From Erigeron canadensis (taxonomy: Eukaryota > Streptophyta > Magnoliopsida > Asterales > Asteraceae): 64,000 nucleotides of DNA. The position numbers were made by a program, and so were the translations under genes. Positions 12,408 through 24,182 of this stretch are shown one piece after another. The notes below the pieces were generated by a model. That model saw nothing but the letters and a program-made list of their open reading frames with translations. It was not told where the DNA came from and made no database searches. Numbering within the stretch: the stretch's first letter is position 1; every line of letters starts with the position of its first letter. The DNA lies in contig NC_057766.1 of NCBI RefSeq assembly GCF_010389155.1, forward strand, positions 39,255,516-39,319,515, given 5' to 3'.

Positions 12408-13852
12408 CTAAAACAAGTTATCACATGGCCACCCGTATTTTTCGGCGATATCGCGTTTGCGTTGCAATTGTATGCTACGCATGGGCTCGACCAAGTGTTC
12501 GTGAGGTGCACCAAAGATTTGGAGGTCTAGTTCCATCGTCTTTTGGCGTTGAAACTCGAGTTGGGATTGTAGCAACGCCCGTGCAAGGTTTTCACGTTCG
12601 AGGGTGGCTTCCCCTTTTCCTTTGGCGTTTGAGTCTCTTTTCTTCTTTGTGTGCAATACTCACCTCCCTATACTCCTCAACCGTACCAAGCAAGCCTTCT
12701 TTGCTTTTGGCCGAACTTGTGGCCTTGCTACATGATTTTCGAGCAAATGAAGACATCGAGTCCTCATTCAAATCGGGAACTCGAGTGTAGTGGCTCGAAG
12801 ACTCATCGTTTCGAGCCCTTTTCTCACTCCCGCTAGTATCTTTGGTACAACGAGTGTCGGCCGTAGGAGTATTAGGCTCGGTCGAAGTAGAAGTAGTACC
12901 AAAACCACTCGTCGGTGGAACATACGCAAACTTGTCATGTTCCTTCACAACTTTCCAAGCAAGAATATGCTTGAATCCCTTGTTCTTTTTGCGTTTTGCC
13001 CACTCTTCCAAACTCTCGGACAAGATTGTCTTATCATTGGCACCGCTAGCCCATCTATGTTTCTACAAACACATAAAAATAACATATATATATATATAAC
13101 ATGGAACAAAAGTATATATATATAAAACATAGAACAAAAGTATATATATATATTAAACGTATAACAAAAGTATATATATATGGAAAAAAAATTAATCATT
13201 TGATTATAGATGCCGCTAAACTCGTTCAATAGTGGCTGCATTTTCTTCCACTTTGTGTTCAGTTGATGGTATGCTCGTTGATGTTTTTTTTGTTTGGTAT
13301 TGTAGTATGCAAGAATCCTATTCCAAAAGGATTCATATCTTTGTTGATCGCCGGTGACGGGATCCGTAAAGATATGGAAATAAGCTTGGGCCAACAATTT
13401 TTCATCTTCGGCACTCCACGCGATCGGGGGTGCTCTCGTGGAGGTGGAGATTTTTTCCCCTTCCCACGACCGGGTAGAGGTGGCACCTCCACCTCCTCGC
13501 TAGAGGTGTCGCGCACATCGTCATATGCCTCGTCGGGTTGTTCGTGGACATCATCATCATCTTCAACTAAAGTGATCGTGGGTTCAGTGGGTATTGTGGG
13601 TTGGGAAGGAAGTTCAAAGCGGCACATGTCGACTTGGACGGGGAACCCATCGCTTAGCAATTGAGAGAAGTCGTGGTCAAGGTTTTGGGTTTCGTTTTGA
13701 TGTTGGCTAGAAGAACCACCGAAGTCGCGGTTTTGGTATTGGTTTGAAGAACCGCTGAATTCAATGTCTTGTTCGACGGGCCGAGGAAGTTGAAACGGGA
13801 GTTGATTTCTTGGTGCTCGGTATTTTTTGGATGACTTTCTTATGGGAATCAT
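12408..13852 (-). pseudogene. Myb/SANT-like transposon protein with NAM-associated C-terminus, frameshifted
   Basis: Reading from 13852, an acidic, Ser-rich N-terminal part (MIPIRKSSKKYRAPRNQLPF) leads to a Myb-like trihelix segment: WSAEDEKLLAQAY, then FWNRILAYYN and LNTKWKKMQPLLNEFSGIYN. After a probable intron (about 13190-13057, acceptor TTTGTAG) it continues with HILAWKVVKEHDKF and a basic C-terminus ending YGWPCDNLF at 12408. This is the layout of the Myb-like ORF1 partner of PIF/Harbinger elements, often annotated in plants as a glutathione S-transferase T3-like protein. Two frameshifts are needed, one near 13450 and one in a G run near 12605. No GT donor is clear at the intron start. 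It is a decayed copy inside the element that carries it. Confidence 0.7.
13085..13183. repeat. AT-rich minisatellite, three copies
   Basis: Three copies of a 30-odd-bp unit (a TATATATATA run plus AACATAGAACAAAAG with small changes) lie head to tail in the presumed intron of the Myb-like pseudogene. Confidence 0.75.
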
Positions 13853-14439
13853 TTTGAAGATAATATGCGAAAGAGATGCGATATATGGAGAGTATAAGTA
13901 AAATTTTTAGTAGTGAAAATGAAAGTATATGTGTTGTATATATAGTAAATAAGGTAGGCGTAAGTTTTGTAAATTTTTAAAAAAAAAAACGGTCACTTTG
14001 ACCAAATTTTTTTTAAAAAAAAACGCTCCCAACGTTCACTTGCTTATGCCCAACGTTCACTTGCATCGGCTAAAACTAGTCGATGGAACTAGCCAAACTT
14101 GCCGATTAAACTTGCCGAGCCAGATGCTATAGTGTAGCCGATTTGCCGATTTTTGCCGATGAAACAAGCCGACTACACCTCTCCCCCTTATCACTTTTAA
14201 GTAAGAAAAGTTATTTTATTTCTTAGTGAGGAAAATACTAATTATTTAATTTGTTATTTGACAATTAACACACATATCACTTACATTTGCTTTAGTTCAT
14301 TTTTTTTAACATACAGAATTACGATCATTATAAACTTTCGAGTATATCAAGCAACTTAGCATATCAATGTTAACAAAAGGTTCATGTTACATATACGATA
14401 TACCAAAAGATTTAAAAAAGAAATTATTTTAGTTTTTTT

Positions 14440-14785
14440 TTTGAAATTAAAGGTGAATTTCGCTTGAAACTTCGAGTCGCGATTCGACAGCAAAAGGTCT
14501 AGCATACGTTGTTTTAATCAACTCCGCGCTAGAAAGGTTCCTCGAAGTAGAAATGCTTATTTCAAATACTCAATGGGGGGAAACCCCCTATTAATCCGCC
14601 AGAAGACACGACAATTAATAGAGGTAAACCATACCCCCTCAGATTTGAAACTGGGTATAACCAAGTCAAGCTCTCATATAAAGACTACCTATATATTAAA
14701 GTTGGTGGAATGAAGATTCGAACTTGAGACCTATAGGTCACCAGGGTCCAAGAAAACTCCAAACAACTCCACCAACTCACCATTG
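14440..14785 (-). repeat. SINE-like dispersed repeat (remnant)
   Basis: The complement near 14785-14700 reads GGTGAGTTGGTGGAGT and then CTCAAGTTCGAATCTTC, resembling the A and B boxes of a tRNA-derived SINE. No target duplication was found and the length is uncertain. Confidence 0.35.
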
Positions 14786-14789
14786 ATTA

Positions 14790-16724
14790 AGTTATTTTAG
14801 TTAACATGAACTTGGCCACATATATCATATGGGTTACAAAAACAGATAGAGCATCCTATGCACAAATTTGGGTGCATACAGAAGTAAAGGGTGTTAAGGA
14901 TTTCATATTTCAATTGTTAAAAGTTTATCGCATTTCTTAAAAGTTAAATGCATTTTAAATTGTTTGGATAGTCAATGCTACAGTAATTGGTAAGATCATA
15001 GTGTATTACTGTGTAATTGTCTATGGTCCTATTTTAATTATTATTTGCTTTAAATATATTACAAAGGGTTAGGTACCGAAAAAAAAAAAAGTTACCGAAT
15101 TTTTTTATTTTATTTACATACTATTATACACCCAAGTATCTAACATCATACTCGTAGTAAAAGATTAAAAGTAAAAACTTTAAATGATCAAAGTATCAAA
15201 CTAAAGTGTCCCTTTTCAAAATTTAATACCACTGAAATAAAAAGAAAACAATTGGTGAGTGGGGTCAATGAAGGAGACAAAAGTCAAGAGAGAGATAGAG
15301 AGTTGAAATAAAAATAACAAAAACTTTTGGGATTTTATATATTTTTTATTCTTAATTCAGTAAAACATAAGAATACGCCAATACGGAGTATCTTTATTAT
15401 TATTATTTTTTAATACTGCTCCTAATTTTTTTTTTTATTCACCTCAAATAGAGTTTTTTATTCTTAATTTACTTTTCACTACGACTATTGATGGGTTTGT
15501 GTCAACGGGTTGTTGACAAGTCTAGAAAAGAAGAAAATGTAATATTAATTCGACTTATTAAAAGCTTTAAGTCAAAAACTTTAACTTGAACCTAATTCAT
15601 CAACCTGAAAAAAAAAAAAAAATTAGACGGATTGAGTTTCAGATTGACAGATCAAGTAGCTTGATAGATTGGGTTCAGGTCAAATAAGTTATATAGGTTG
15701 ACCTATTGATTTAAAGTTAAATGAGTTGTGGATTGCCAAGTTATTAGGTCAAATTGGTTGATAAGTTGACATATTAGATAAAATTGTATACTTATAAATA
15801 TTTTTATGTTGTTGAGTCGACCTGTTCACCTGAATGGTCAACTCGAATAAAAAAAACAAGTTAACATATTGATGGGTTAACCGGTCAATGTATTCAAATG
15901 TAATTTCGAGTTGAGCCAAACATTGATATCTTTACTTTCTAACATGATTGCCTTACCCAATTACTCGAATGAAAGTTGGAACATTAGTTGACTTTGACAT
16001 CTCTACATTATTCCTAACTTTTCTTTTACCTAATAACTATGCCAAATTTTAATTCACTTTAACAGCCATTAGATTTATAGTCAACCCAAAATATAACAAT
16101 AAAAAAAAAAGTTAAAAGGAAAAAAATGAGAACAATAAAAGAAAAGAGAGACATAATTGTGATATTTTACATTTATTATTAAATTCAACTAAGGAAAACT
16201 ACATATTTCTAACGACATGATGTATTAAAAAAAATTACAAGACACATACCAATAATATCTAAAGATATAGGCTAATAGACCGAGACAAACATATGTCATT
16301 GTGTAAAAGAGTCTCACCTAAAGACTTCGTTACATAAATATGTTCGAACGAGTTTAGATATCTAAATAATAATAAAGGATCATTTTCAAAAACGCAATTG
16401 TAGATAGGCTTATGAATAATGTTTTCTTACTAAGTTAAAATAATCGTATCAACCATCTTGAAATACTGGGTAATAGAATTTTGGGTTGCGAACAGTGATT
16501 TGATTGATGATGAAAAAAGAGAATTCTTGGTTCAGTTCTCCACCTTAACGATAGAAAAAAGGATTGATCAAATTTTATTGAGTTTGACTCATAGTGATCA
16601 TTTATCAAAGAATGACTTTGCTTATCAAATGATTGAGCAACCGGAAACAATTTACTTATAGTTAATTTCTTATAGAGTTTGAAGTTAGATATATAAAATA
16701 ACAATATTGTCGAGGACTCGAGCC
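14790..16724. other. Gene-free intergenic DNA
   Basis: Very AT-rich with homopolymer runs. A 67-codon frame at 16458-16661 has no recognisable features. No gene is supported. Confidence 0.4.
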
Positions 16725-16733
16725 TAAATATAT

Positions 16734-16864
16734 GGGGAGTGATAAATCTACAACAAGTTTTTGCTATTTACAACAATGTACGCTTTATACAATTGTATAC
16801 TGTGTAGTATAATATGTACGTTTATTGTAGATGACAAAAAATTGTTGTAAATTTATCATTCCCC
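16734..16864. mobile_element. Mutator-type MITE, 131 bp, perfect 9-bp target duplication
   Basis: The ends GGGGAGTGATAAATCTACAA and, in reverse complement, GGGGAATGATAAATTTACAA are flanked by TAAATATAT on both sides (16725-16733 and 16865-16873). The 9-bp duplication points to Mutator-type transposition. A related copy lies at 40199-40328. The element ends about 115 bp upstream of the probable TATA box of the RING/vWA gene. Confidence 0.8.
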
Positions 16865-16977
16865 TAAATATATCGTTTGGAAAATTATTTACAATAACCT
16901 TAAAATTGTACTCGTATTTAGTAAACTGTGAAGGGATCTCTTTGTCATGTTCCATGGTTAAGACTTTTTTTAGGTAG

Positions 16978-16985
16978 TATAAAAA
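16978..16985 (+). promoter_or_regulatory. Probable TATA box of the RING/vWA gene
   Basis: TATAAAAA stands about 445 bp upstream of the start codon and is followed after some 30 bp by a CA- and CT-rich leader typical of plant 5' UTRs. The transcription start is inferred. Confidence 0.5.
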
Positions 16986-17138
16986 TGACCAACTACACCA
17001 CTCACTAAACTCTCCTCACAAAACACAAATCAGCCCATCAAAAAGGTCAACACACTTCTTCATCTACTCACTGTACTAGCTCAGTTAACCAGAAAAGGAA
17101 AGACAACAACAACACTAGCTTCTCTTTATCTCTCTCCC

Positions 17139-17203
17139 ATGGACATCAAATCAATTCAATCCAACAACAATTAATGGCCGCCACCCACAACACTAAACCC
17201 TGA
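17139..17203 (+). promoter_or_regulatory. Two overlapping upstream ORFs in the RING/vWA leader
   Basis: uORF1 (17139-17174) encodes 11 residues, MDIKSIQSNNN. Its TAA overlaps the ATG of uORF2 (17174-17203; MAATHNTKP, 9 residues) as TAATG. uORF2 has G at +4. Both lie in the inferred 5' UTR and could lower translation of the main ORF. Confidence 0.5.
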
Positions 17204-17255
17204 ATCTACTTCTTACACCTACCCTTCATTTCCACTCTCATTTCTTGTTTTTCTT

Positions 17256-17274
17256 TCTCTCTCTCTCTCTCTCT
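17256..17274 (+). repeat. CT microsatellite in 5' UTR
   Basis: A run of CT dinucleotides in the inferred leader of the RING/vWA gene. Pyrimidine-rich leaders of this kind are common in plant genes. Confidence 0.8.
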
Positions 17275-17423
17275 AAAAACCCTCATCGATTTTTGTGCCA
17301 AACCCACATCTACTCTCATCAATTAATCTTGAAAATCAAAACCCACTTCTCATTCACCAAAAGATTCAATCTTGCACAATACCCACTTCAAGATCTGGTC
17401 TATTTTTTTTCTGGGTATTTTTA

Positions 17424-20400
17424 ATGGGGAGTAAATGGAAGAAAGTGAAAATGGCTTTAGTTTCTAATCTTTGTGTTTACGTACCTACATCTGAAACAGA
17501 TGACTCACCGCCGCCGCCGTATTCCGGTGGGTATTCCGATGCCGCTTTGTTGTCTCCGGCGCCGGTTACTCGTCCGGCTTCTCCAAGTTTACGTTTGTCT
17601 AAAAGCTTCAACAGATCTTCTAAGGTTTATATATATTTTTATTTTATCTTTTTAAGCTGTGAATTTGACTATGGAATCTTGGATTTGTTTATTATTCTGT
17701 TTTTTTGTTTATCTTTTTTGGTGACTTTTTTTTTTTTTTATTTTTAATTTTTTGTTTTGTTGTGTGTTTTATTTGCCTATAAAAGCACAGAATAATATTA
17801 AGTCAAATTAGCTTCCCAAAGATACCCAATGTCAAGAAATAAAAAGGTGAAATGAATAACTAAAAAGTTAAATATACCATTTATAATTAAATAAAGCTTT
17901 ATAGAAAATAATTGTATTGTATACTTCATTTTTTTTCTTGAATTTCTGTTATTATTTTCCAAGAAAAAATTGCATGTTTAATCTTTTGTGTGTGTGAGAG
18001 AAAGATTATGTAATCTATAGATTTTCTACTAAATATTTTAATAAATTGAACAAAAACATATAAGAAGACCACCATATCTATTAGTCATTTGGCTGCATAC
18101 GATGGAAGTCTTTCTTTTGTAAGTTTGAAGGTCAAGGGTCTAACTATTGTGATCATTCTCAAGCTGGACCCACAATTAAATTCACTTTTTAAAATGATCC
18201 ACTAATATAAAAATAATGATGGAACTTGATTGTTTCTTGCTTAATTGGACTCTTGAAGCTTTGAATATTGTTATATATGTATATATGTAAAATGTCAAAT
18301 TTGATTAAAAAAGTGCATTTTGATTGTTCTTCAAGTTGAAGAGGAAAATGTTTTTGATAATATATTTAAGAGCGCATTGGTCGGGGAAAACTTGGGATAT
18401 GCGGAATAGATAACAATCGTTTTTGTGACCCTCGCTTAATGAATTTACTAATTTAGCAACTATTTATGCTTTGCATTTCCTTTTCCCTATTTGATAGTAT
18501 GATCTCACTTTAGGAAAAAGTAAAGATTTAGAGATGTTGGTGGCCTCATTTGTTGACTATGGATTACTGGGGGCTGTTTGCTTCCTAATCAAATAAATGT
18601 ATTAGGAAAAAGGACATATAGATAATCCAAAAAACAACCAAACATTTGTCTTAACCCCTATGATGAACTTCTTTTTTTAGTTTTCTTGGTCTAAGATTGT
18701 AGTTCTTGTTTGTTTTCAAAATTGTTGTCTTACATATTGTCTTTTAGCTACCAAATTCATCTTGTTTTGCTTCATCTTTTTTTCTTTTTGTGTAAATGCA
18801 TCTTGTTTGACTTTTAAATGTCAAACTAAATGCTTTTCTACTTCAAAATTAGGAAGTTGTTTAACTTTGGGATGAATTGGTACTTTGGTAGCTGCATTAG
18901 TTCATCCTAAGGCAACATTGTAAACAAAGAGAGTACATCTTTTATTAATGAAATAATAATATGAATTGTTGTAAATTAACAAGTACATGGCTTGGAGGCT
19001 TGGACTTTTAGAAGTTAAAAGTGTAATACTTTTTTGTTGGTTAAAGTTCTAATTTATCAGCTTTCTGTAACTCATGTGATTATCATAACCCCTTGGTTCA
19101 AGAATACCATTATTGAATAAATGGTTACATTTGCTAATCAACAGACATGCCTTTTTTGTTCTTTCAGAAAACGTGCACGATATGCTTAGCTTCAATGAAA
19201 CGCGGGGAAGGCCAAGCTATTTTTACAGCAGAATGTTCACATTCATTCCATTTCCATTGTATAGCTTCAAATGTGAAACATGGTAATCAAATCTGCCCGG
19301 TTTGCAGAGCAAAATGGAAAGAAGTTCCGTTACAGGGCTCTGCTGGCTCGGGCCCTCCATTAGGAAGAACAAGAATAAATCCTGTAAATTGGACGCAAGA
19401 CCATTCGGTGATGACTTTACTCCGCCCAATACCACCTCGTCCAAACAGCCCTCGCCATGCTGCCTCCCCGATTTTTCCAGGTCCGGAACCGTCCGTTTTT
19501 AATGATGACGAACCATTGGACACCAAAATTTCAAATAAACCTTCTTCAGAAAATTCTTGTTTGAAAAGGGTATTAGTCAAAACATACACTGAAGTTCCAG
19601 CAGTTCCACGATCAAGTGCTGCAAATGATTTTACGGTCTTGATCCACCTCAAAGCTCCGTCTTCCATTGCTGGGATTAAATCTAGCACACACCAAGGTCC
19701 CACTTTTAACCAAGTTAGCCAGACCCCACGTGCTCCTGTCGATCTCGTCACCGTTCTTGATACAAGTGGTAGCATGGCAGGTACGAAGCTAGCTCTTTTG
19801 AAGCGGGCCATGGGTTTTGTGATACAGAATCTTGGACCTGCTGATAGGCTGGCTGTGATTGCCTTCTCCTCCAATGCTCGCCGCCTCTTTCCCCTTAGGA
19901 AAATGTCAGATACAGGAAAGCAACAAGCGCTACAGGCTGTCAATTCTTTGGTGGCAAATGGTGGCACCAATATTGCTGAAGGTTTGAGAAAAGGTGCAAA
20001 GGTGATGGAAGACCGAAGGGAGAACAACCCTGTTGGGAGTATCATTTTATTATCAGATGGACAAGACACTTATACTGTGAATGGTAGTTCAAAGTGTGGC
20101 GGACAGAAAGATCAGTCAACAAATTATGAATTACTTCTTCCCAAGTCTATTCATGGCGGTGAGGGAAACTCCGGAATCAAAATACCGGTCCATGCATTTG
20201 GGTTCGGGACGGACCATGATGCTTCTTCAATGCACTCTATTTCTGAGATTTCGGGTGGAACATTTTCATTTATTGAGACTGAAGGTGTGATTCAAGATGC
20301 ATTTGCACAATGTATAGGCGGACTTTTGAGTGTTGTGGTTAAAGATGCTAGAGTGATCCTCAAGAGTGTGAACCCTGATGTTATTGTCCGATCTTTAAAG

Positions 20401-21105
20401 GCTGGTAGCTACAAGAATCACTTGATGGCGGATGGGAAATCTGGTTGCATTGACGTGGGAGATTTGTATGCCGATGAAGAGAGGGATTTTCTTGTTTCAG
20501 TCAACATCCCAACAGAGTTGACTTCGAATGAGACTTGTTTGTTAAAGGTGAGATGTCATTACATTGATCCATTCACCAAAGAAACTGTCAACTTAGAGAC
20601 TGTGGATGTGGGGATCAGAAGACCAGAAAATCTTGGCAATGAAGTTGCTGTGTCCATTGAAGTCGATAGACAAAAAAATAGGTTACAAGCAGCAGAAGCC
20701 ATGCTAAAAGCTAGAACTGCAGCGGAAGAAGGTGATATGGCACAAGCCATTGATACCCTCGAGAACTGCAGGCGGATTCTCTCTGAGACGGTCTCGGCTA
20801 AGTCAGGCGACCGTCTCTGTGTTGCACTGGATGCCGAACTCAAGGAGATGCAAGAGAGGATGGCTAGTAGACACATGTATGAAGCATCAGGAAGGGCTTA
20901 CATATTATCAGGGCTAAGCTCACACTCATGGCAACGAGCGACGATGCGTGGAGACTCAACTGACCGTTCAAGCCTGGTTCAATCCTACCAAACCCCGTCA
21001 ATGGTTGAGATGGTGACTCGATCTCAAGCTTCTCTTTTGGGCAGCCCTTCGGCACAAAGATTGGTTCGTCCTATATGGTCATTTGCATCACCAAAACCAA
21101 GGTAG
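17424..21105 (+). CDS. RING-H2 / von Willebrand A domain protein, WAV3-like E3 ubiquitin ligase
   Basis: Predicted 712-residue E3 ubiquitin ligase of the WAV3-like family, some members of which act in root gravitropism and auxin responses. Exon 1 is 17424-17624 (67 codons, starting MGSKWKKVKMAL). A 1543-bp GT-AG intron follows. Exon 2 is 19168-21105, joined in phase 0. The RING-H2 uses C70, C73, C90, H92, H95, C98, C110 and C113. The vWA domain starts near residue 257: its metal-binding MIDAS has DTSGSM at 265-270, a downstream NGGTNI, and LLSDGQD at 361-367. The C-terminal part (about 430-680) matches the family's conserved tail region. The MGSKW start is the family's usual N-terminus, and the frame stays open upstream without another ATG. 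An AATAAA at 21182 could serve polyadenylation. The substrate is unknown and the exact orthologue was not determined. Confidence 0.93.
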
Positions 21106-22914
21106 GGCTAACATTTCGTTTTTGGGGGTTAGGAAGCACGATTTTGGGTGTCGATACTTTCGTGCTTTAGATGTGTAAAGCAATAAAGGTGTTTAGATTG
21201 GGCAAAGGGGTATAAATGGTGAAAGGGGGAAAGATAAGGGGGGTTTAGGTTTCTTGATTTTGTTTTTGTGGTTCAAATGTTCTTCCTTGTGTAATTTTTT
21301 GGGGGTGATGTACATAAGGAGAAATGGTTATTTTTTTCTTTCCTTTTTTCTTTTGTGGGGGTATAAGGTTGTAATTGCGGGGGGGATAATTGGGGGTGAA
21401 TGGTTTGGTTCCATTATGATATGACATAAGATTTAAGACATCTATTGTCCTATAAATGTGATTCTTTCACAAAATTTTTTGTGTTTCATTTTATTTTTAC
21501 TTTGATGTGGTTGGTGATTTCGTATATGTCCTCTTCCATAACCTGCCTAATGGGATTGGGTATACCGTTGTTGTATGGATTCTCTCTTTGTGAACACTAG
21601 GATTTGGGTGGTTTAGTTGTTATTTGGAAGAAAAAGAAAAGTTGCCCATGAAGTTGACCGTTTTCACATAGTAAGGTGTAAGGTAGGTGTACCTTTTAAT
21701 AATACATATCACGTACAAGTCAATGTACAAGTCTTCCTTTCCTTTGTAAAATATGCAAGGTGGGTCTTAAAGGTTGAAGCTTTATTACAAGTGAGGTACA
21801 GCTTTTAATACAAAAGTTATAAGGTGCTACTTTTAATGCACATACAAGATGCAATTGTTAGTAGATGACCAATTTTACATATTTGTAAGCCAAAAAGGGA
21901 TGATGGAGGCTTTGGTGTTTTTCCATTGTAAGGTACAACTTGTAATGCATTGGATATGAGTGTTGTAATGTTTTGAAGGGGTTTAAACCCTTGTTGCATG
22001 AACAATGGAAAGTGAGTTTTGATTGATTTGAAGATGAGGATGAGGTGGATGATGAAAAAAGGGAGGTAAGTTGGTTCACCTTTGGTCACACATGGGTGGC
22101 CCATCCATGCCACAATTGGTGTACCATCATAATCATGGCCATCTTTTGATGGTGCATAGCATAGTTATTTGTGGTTTTTACACTATGATTTGCATATTGG
22201 TACCTTACATTTTACTTGTATGAAGACATATTAAACATTAGTTTTACAGTTGGATGGGTAATTCTATAAGTTTTTTTCTAATCGGATTACTCGAAGCATG
22301 TGAGATTTTTACTTGTATGTACGCGACAATAACCAGGGTGTTCACATGTTATTCAAGTGTTTGATCTTGTTAAGTTCATAATGTTTAAGCTATGGAAAGA
22401 GGGTGTGATTCACTGTTGTTTCTTTTAGGTTTGTATTTGATATTTTAGAAGCATATCTTATTCTTTTGAAATTTATGCTAAACACAAACTCTGAATAAAG
22501 TTATACACATACACAAGTATACGCAATATAAATATGTTGCGCTTTGAAGATGAATTTGTGATATGATCTTCCAGAATTAACAAGTAATTGAAGAAGATAT
22601 GAGACTTTTATTGATCAAAGCACTCAATTTTATTGAACAATGAAATCAACTATATGATACAATGGCGAACTTGACAGTTACAACTTACAAGATGAAAGAA
22701 GTTGTTACAACATAAAACCCAATATCTAAATTGAAATGAATAACAGATTGGGTATTTATAGACTCATTGAGTAAAATCTGGAATTGTTGGAAGCTAACAA
22801 GTTTTCCCGCTTAGTTTATATGTCAAAAACTAAGATATCGCGTGCCCCAAATGTGACCCCATAAAAGTCATAACAATTTGCACCAACATTCCAACATACA
22901 CTTGATAATAAATT
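21106..22914. other. 3' UTR and flank of the RING/vWA gene
   Basis: The first few hundred bases are G/T-rich and probably 3' UTR. The remainder (to 22.9 kb) has only short frames and no recognised feature. Confidence 0.4.
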
Positions 22915-22980
22915 TTGGCAGGAGGTCCTTATGGAAGCAATCTCCTGACCTTGGTACGGTTGTTGTTGTTGATAATAAAT
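22915..22980 (+). repeat. SINE 3' end fragment
   Basis: GGTCCTTATGGAAGCAATCT followed by a TTGTTGTTGTTG tail, resembling the 3' half of a plant SINE also seen, inverted, at about 49965-50100. Confidence 0.45.
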
Positions 22981-23198
22981 ATCCCCATCAAACGATAAAT
23001 CTATAGAACATGAGTTAAGGAATCAGTTGACAAGTATTCAAGTCACACATGGTTTAACCATTTACTATGACATGCTGGCAAATCAGTTAATTTTTCTTCA
23101 TTTGAAGGCCTAAATTTGATAGAAATTAAGTTTTGAACTTCCATTGTCAATAGATGGACAAAATACACAGCATATGGACAACCCTATCATGTTATTGT

Positions 23199-23592
23199 CA
23201 GTGGCGGAACAAGAACCAAAAGTGACCGGTAGCACAAATTTTTTTCCACTAGTCTTGTATCGGCATAAAGTAACGATAACAATGATAACGATTAAGTTGT
23301 TACGATTTTTAGCGTTTTTTTAATGATTTTTGGCTATTTATAATGATTTTGAAGTTTTTTTTTTTGCACTTTTAGTAGTTTCTATTTATCATTTAGTTGT
23401 ACAGATACGTTTTTATAAGTTTTATTGATTGAAAAATGTTTCAAAAGTTTAAAGTTGGTCACATTGACCGATATCCCATATTTATTTGACTCATAGCACC
23501 AATAAAAAATACATCATTTTTTGAAAAATTTGTACTACATGAATTTACCCGTAGCCCCGGCTACCCCTAGGTTGTATGTGGTTCCGCCTGTG
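23199..23592. mobile_element. hAT-like non-autonomous element, 394 bp
   Basis: It begins CAGTGGCGGAAC and ends GTTCCGCCTGTG (inverted). It is flanked by GTTATTGT (23191-23198) and GTTATTGA (23593-23600), an 8-bp duplication with one change, as made by hAT transposases. There is no ORF. Confidence 0.7.
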
Positions 23593-23855
23593 GTTATTGA
23601 TCTGGTCTTGAGATACATTCATTGACTCATTGTGTACCAAATAACTGATTGCTGAACCAGTTGGGGGATCTCTGTTCCAGGAACTGTAATACTTAATCGA
23701 TGATTCGCAGAAGCACATTTCTGTAATCATTAATTAGTTTTGGATGTACCATAAAACATATGCTTACTGCTCTGTTAATATAAGAGATCAATTGAGATGA
23801 GGAAGATACATGGTCCAAATATTTCATCAACAATTTAGTAATGCATTTCCGACTC

Positions 23856-24182
23856 TCAGTCTCCTTCAGTAATTCGAAACATAACTCGAATGAGACTTGA
23901 TACGTCTTCTTTCAGAACTTGAATAAGTGATGGGAGTCCAGCAGGCAGTTTCTTGAGGTTGTTGCAGTCGTTCAGGATAATGTATTTAAGATGGGAGAGA
24001 TGAGATACACTTTTAGGGAACGAGTTCATGAGGTTTGAAGTTAGATCCAACTCTTCCAAGGAGGGCCATGCATTATGAAGATCCATGGAGAAGTCAGGTT
24101 CTTCAGTATTATTCCCGTTATGATTGAGGACTCTCAAAAAACTTAGTATATGAATTTCATATACAAACACTTTAAAACCCAT
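23856..24182 (-). pseudogene. LRR fragment of a TIR-NBS-LRR gene
   Basis: The minus frame reads SLEELDLTSNLMNSFPKSVS, then HLSHLKYIILNDCNNLKKLP and GLPSLIQVLK. These are leucine-rich repeats followed by the short C-terminal pattern of TNL immune receptors. It has no start of its own and is most simply the 3' end of the decayed TNL locus whose TIR exon lies at 27735-28375. Confidence 0.65.

Larger units (their letters stand above)
12150..14187. mobile_element. Harbinger-like non-autonomous element carrying a Myb-like ORF
   Basis: The left end GGGGGAGAGGGGTAGTTGGC (12150) is matched in reverse complement by the right end, GGGGGAGAGGTGTAGTCGGC read from 14187. The flanks are TGA and TTA, close to a 3-bp TTA duplication with one change. 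Subterminal TTGCCAAT/TTGCCGAT motifs recur at both sides. The 2-kb element contains one minus-strand Myb-like pseudogene and no DDE transposase, so it would need a transposase from elsewhere. Confidence 0.7.

Noticed and set aside
12425..13664. Plus-strand frames of 121 and 133 codons
   Set aside because: They are antisense to the Myb-like pseudogene and show no homology.
16458..16661. 67-codon frame
   Set aside because: No recognisable motif, no splice context, AT-rich surroundings.
19287..20069. 260-codon open frame on the minus strand
   Set aside because: It lies antisense to the RING/vWA exon, has no recognisable domain, and is explained by the codon pattern of the sense strand.
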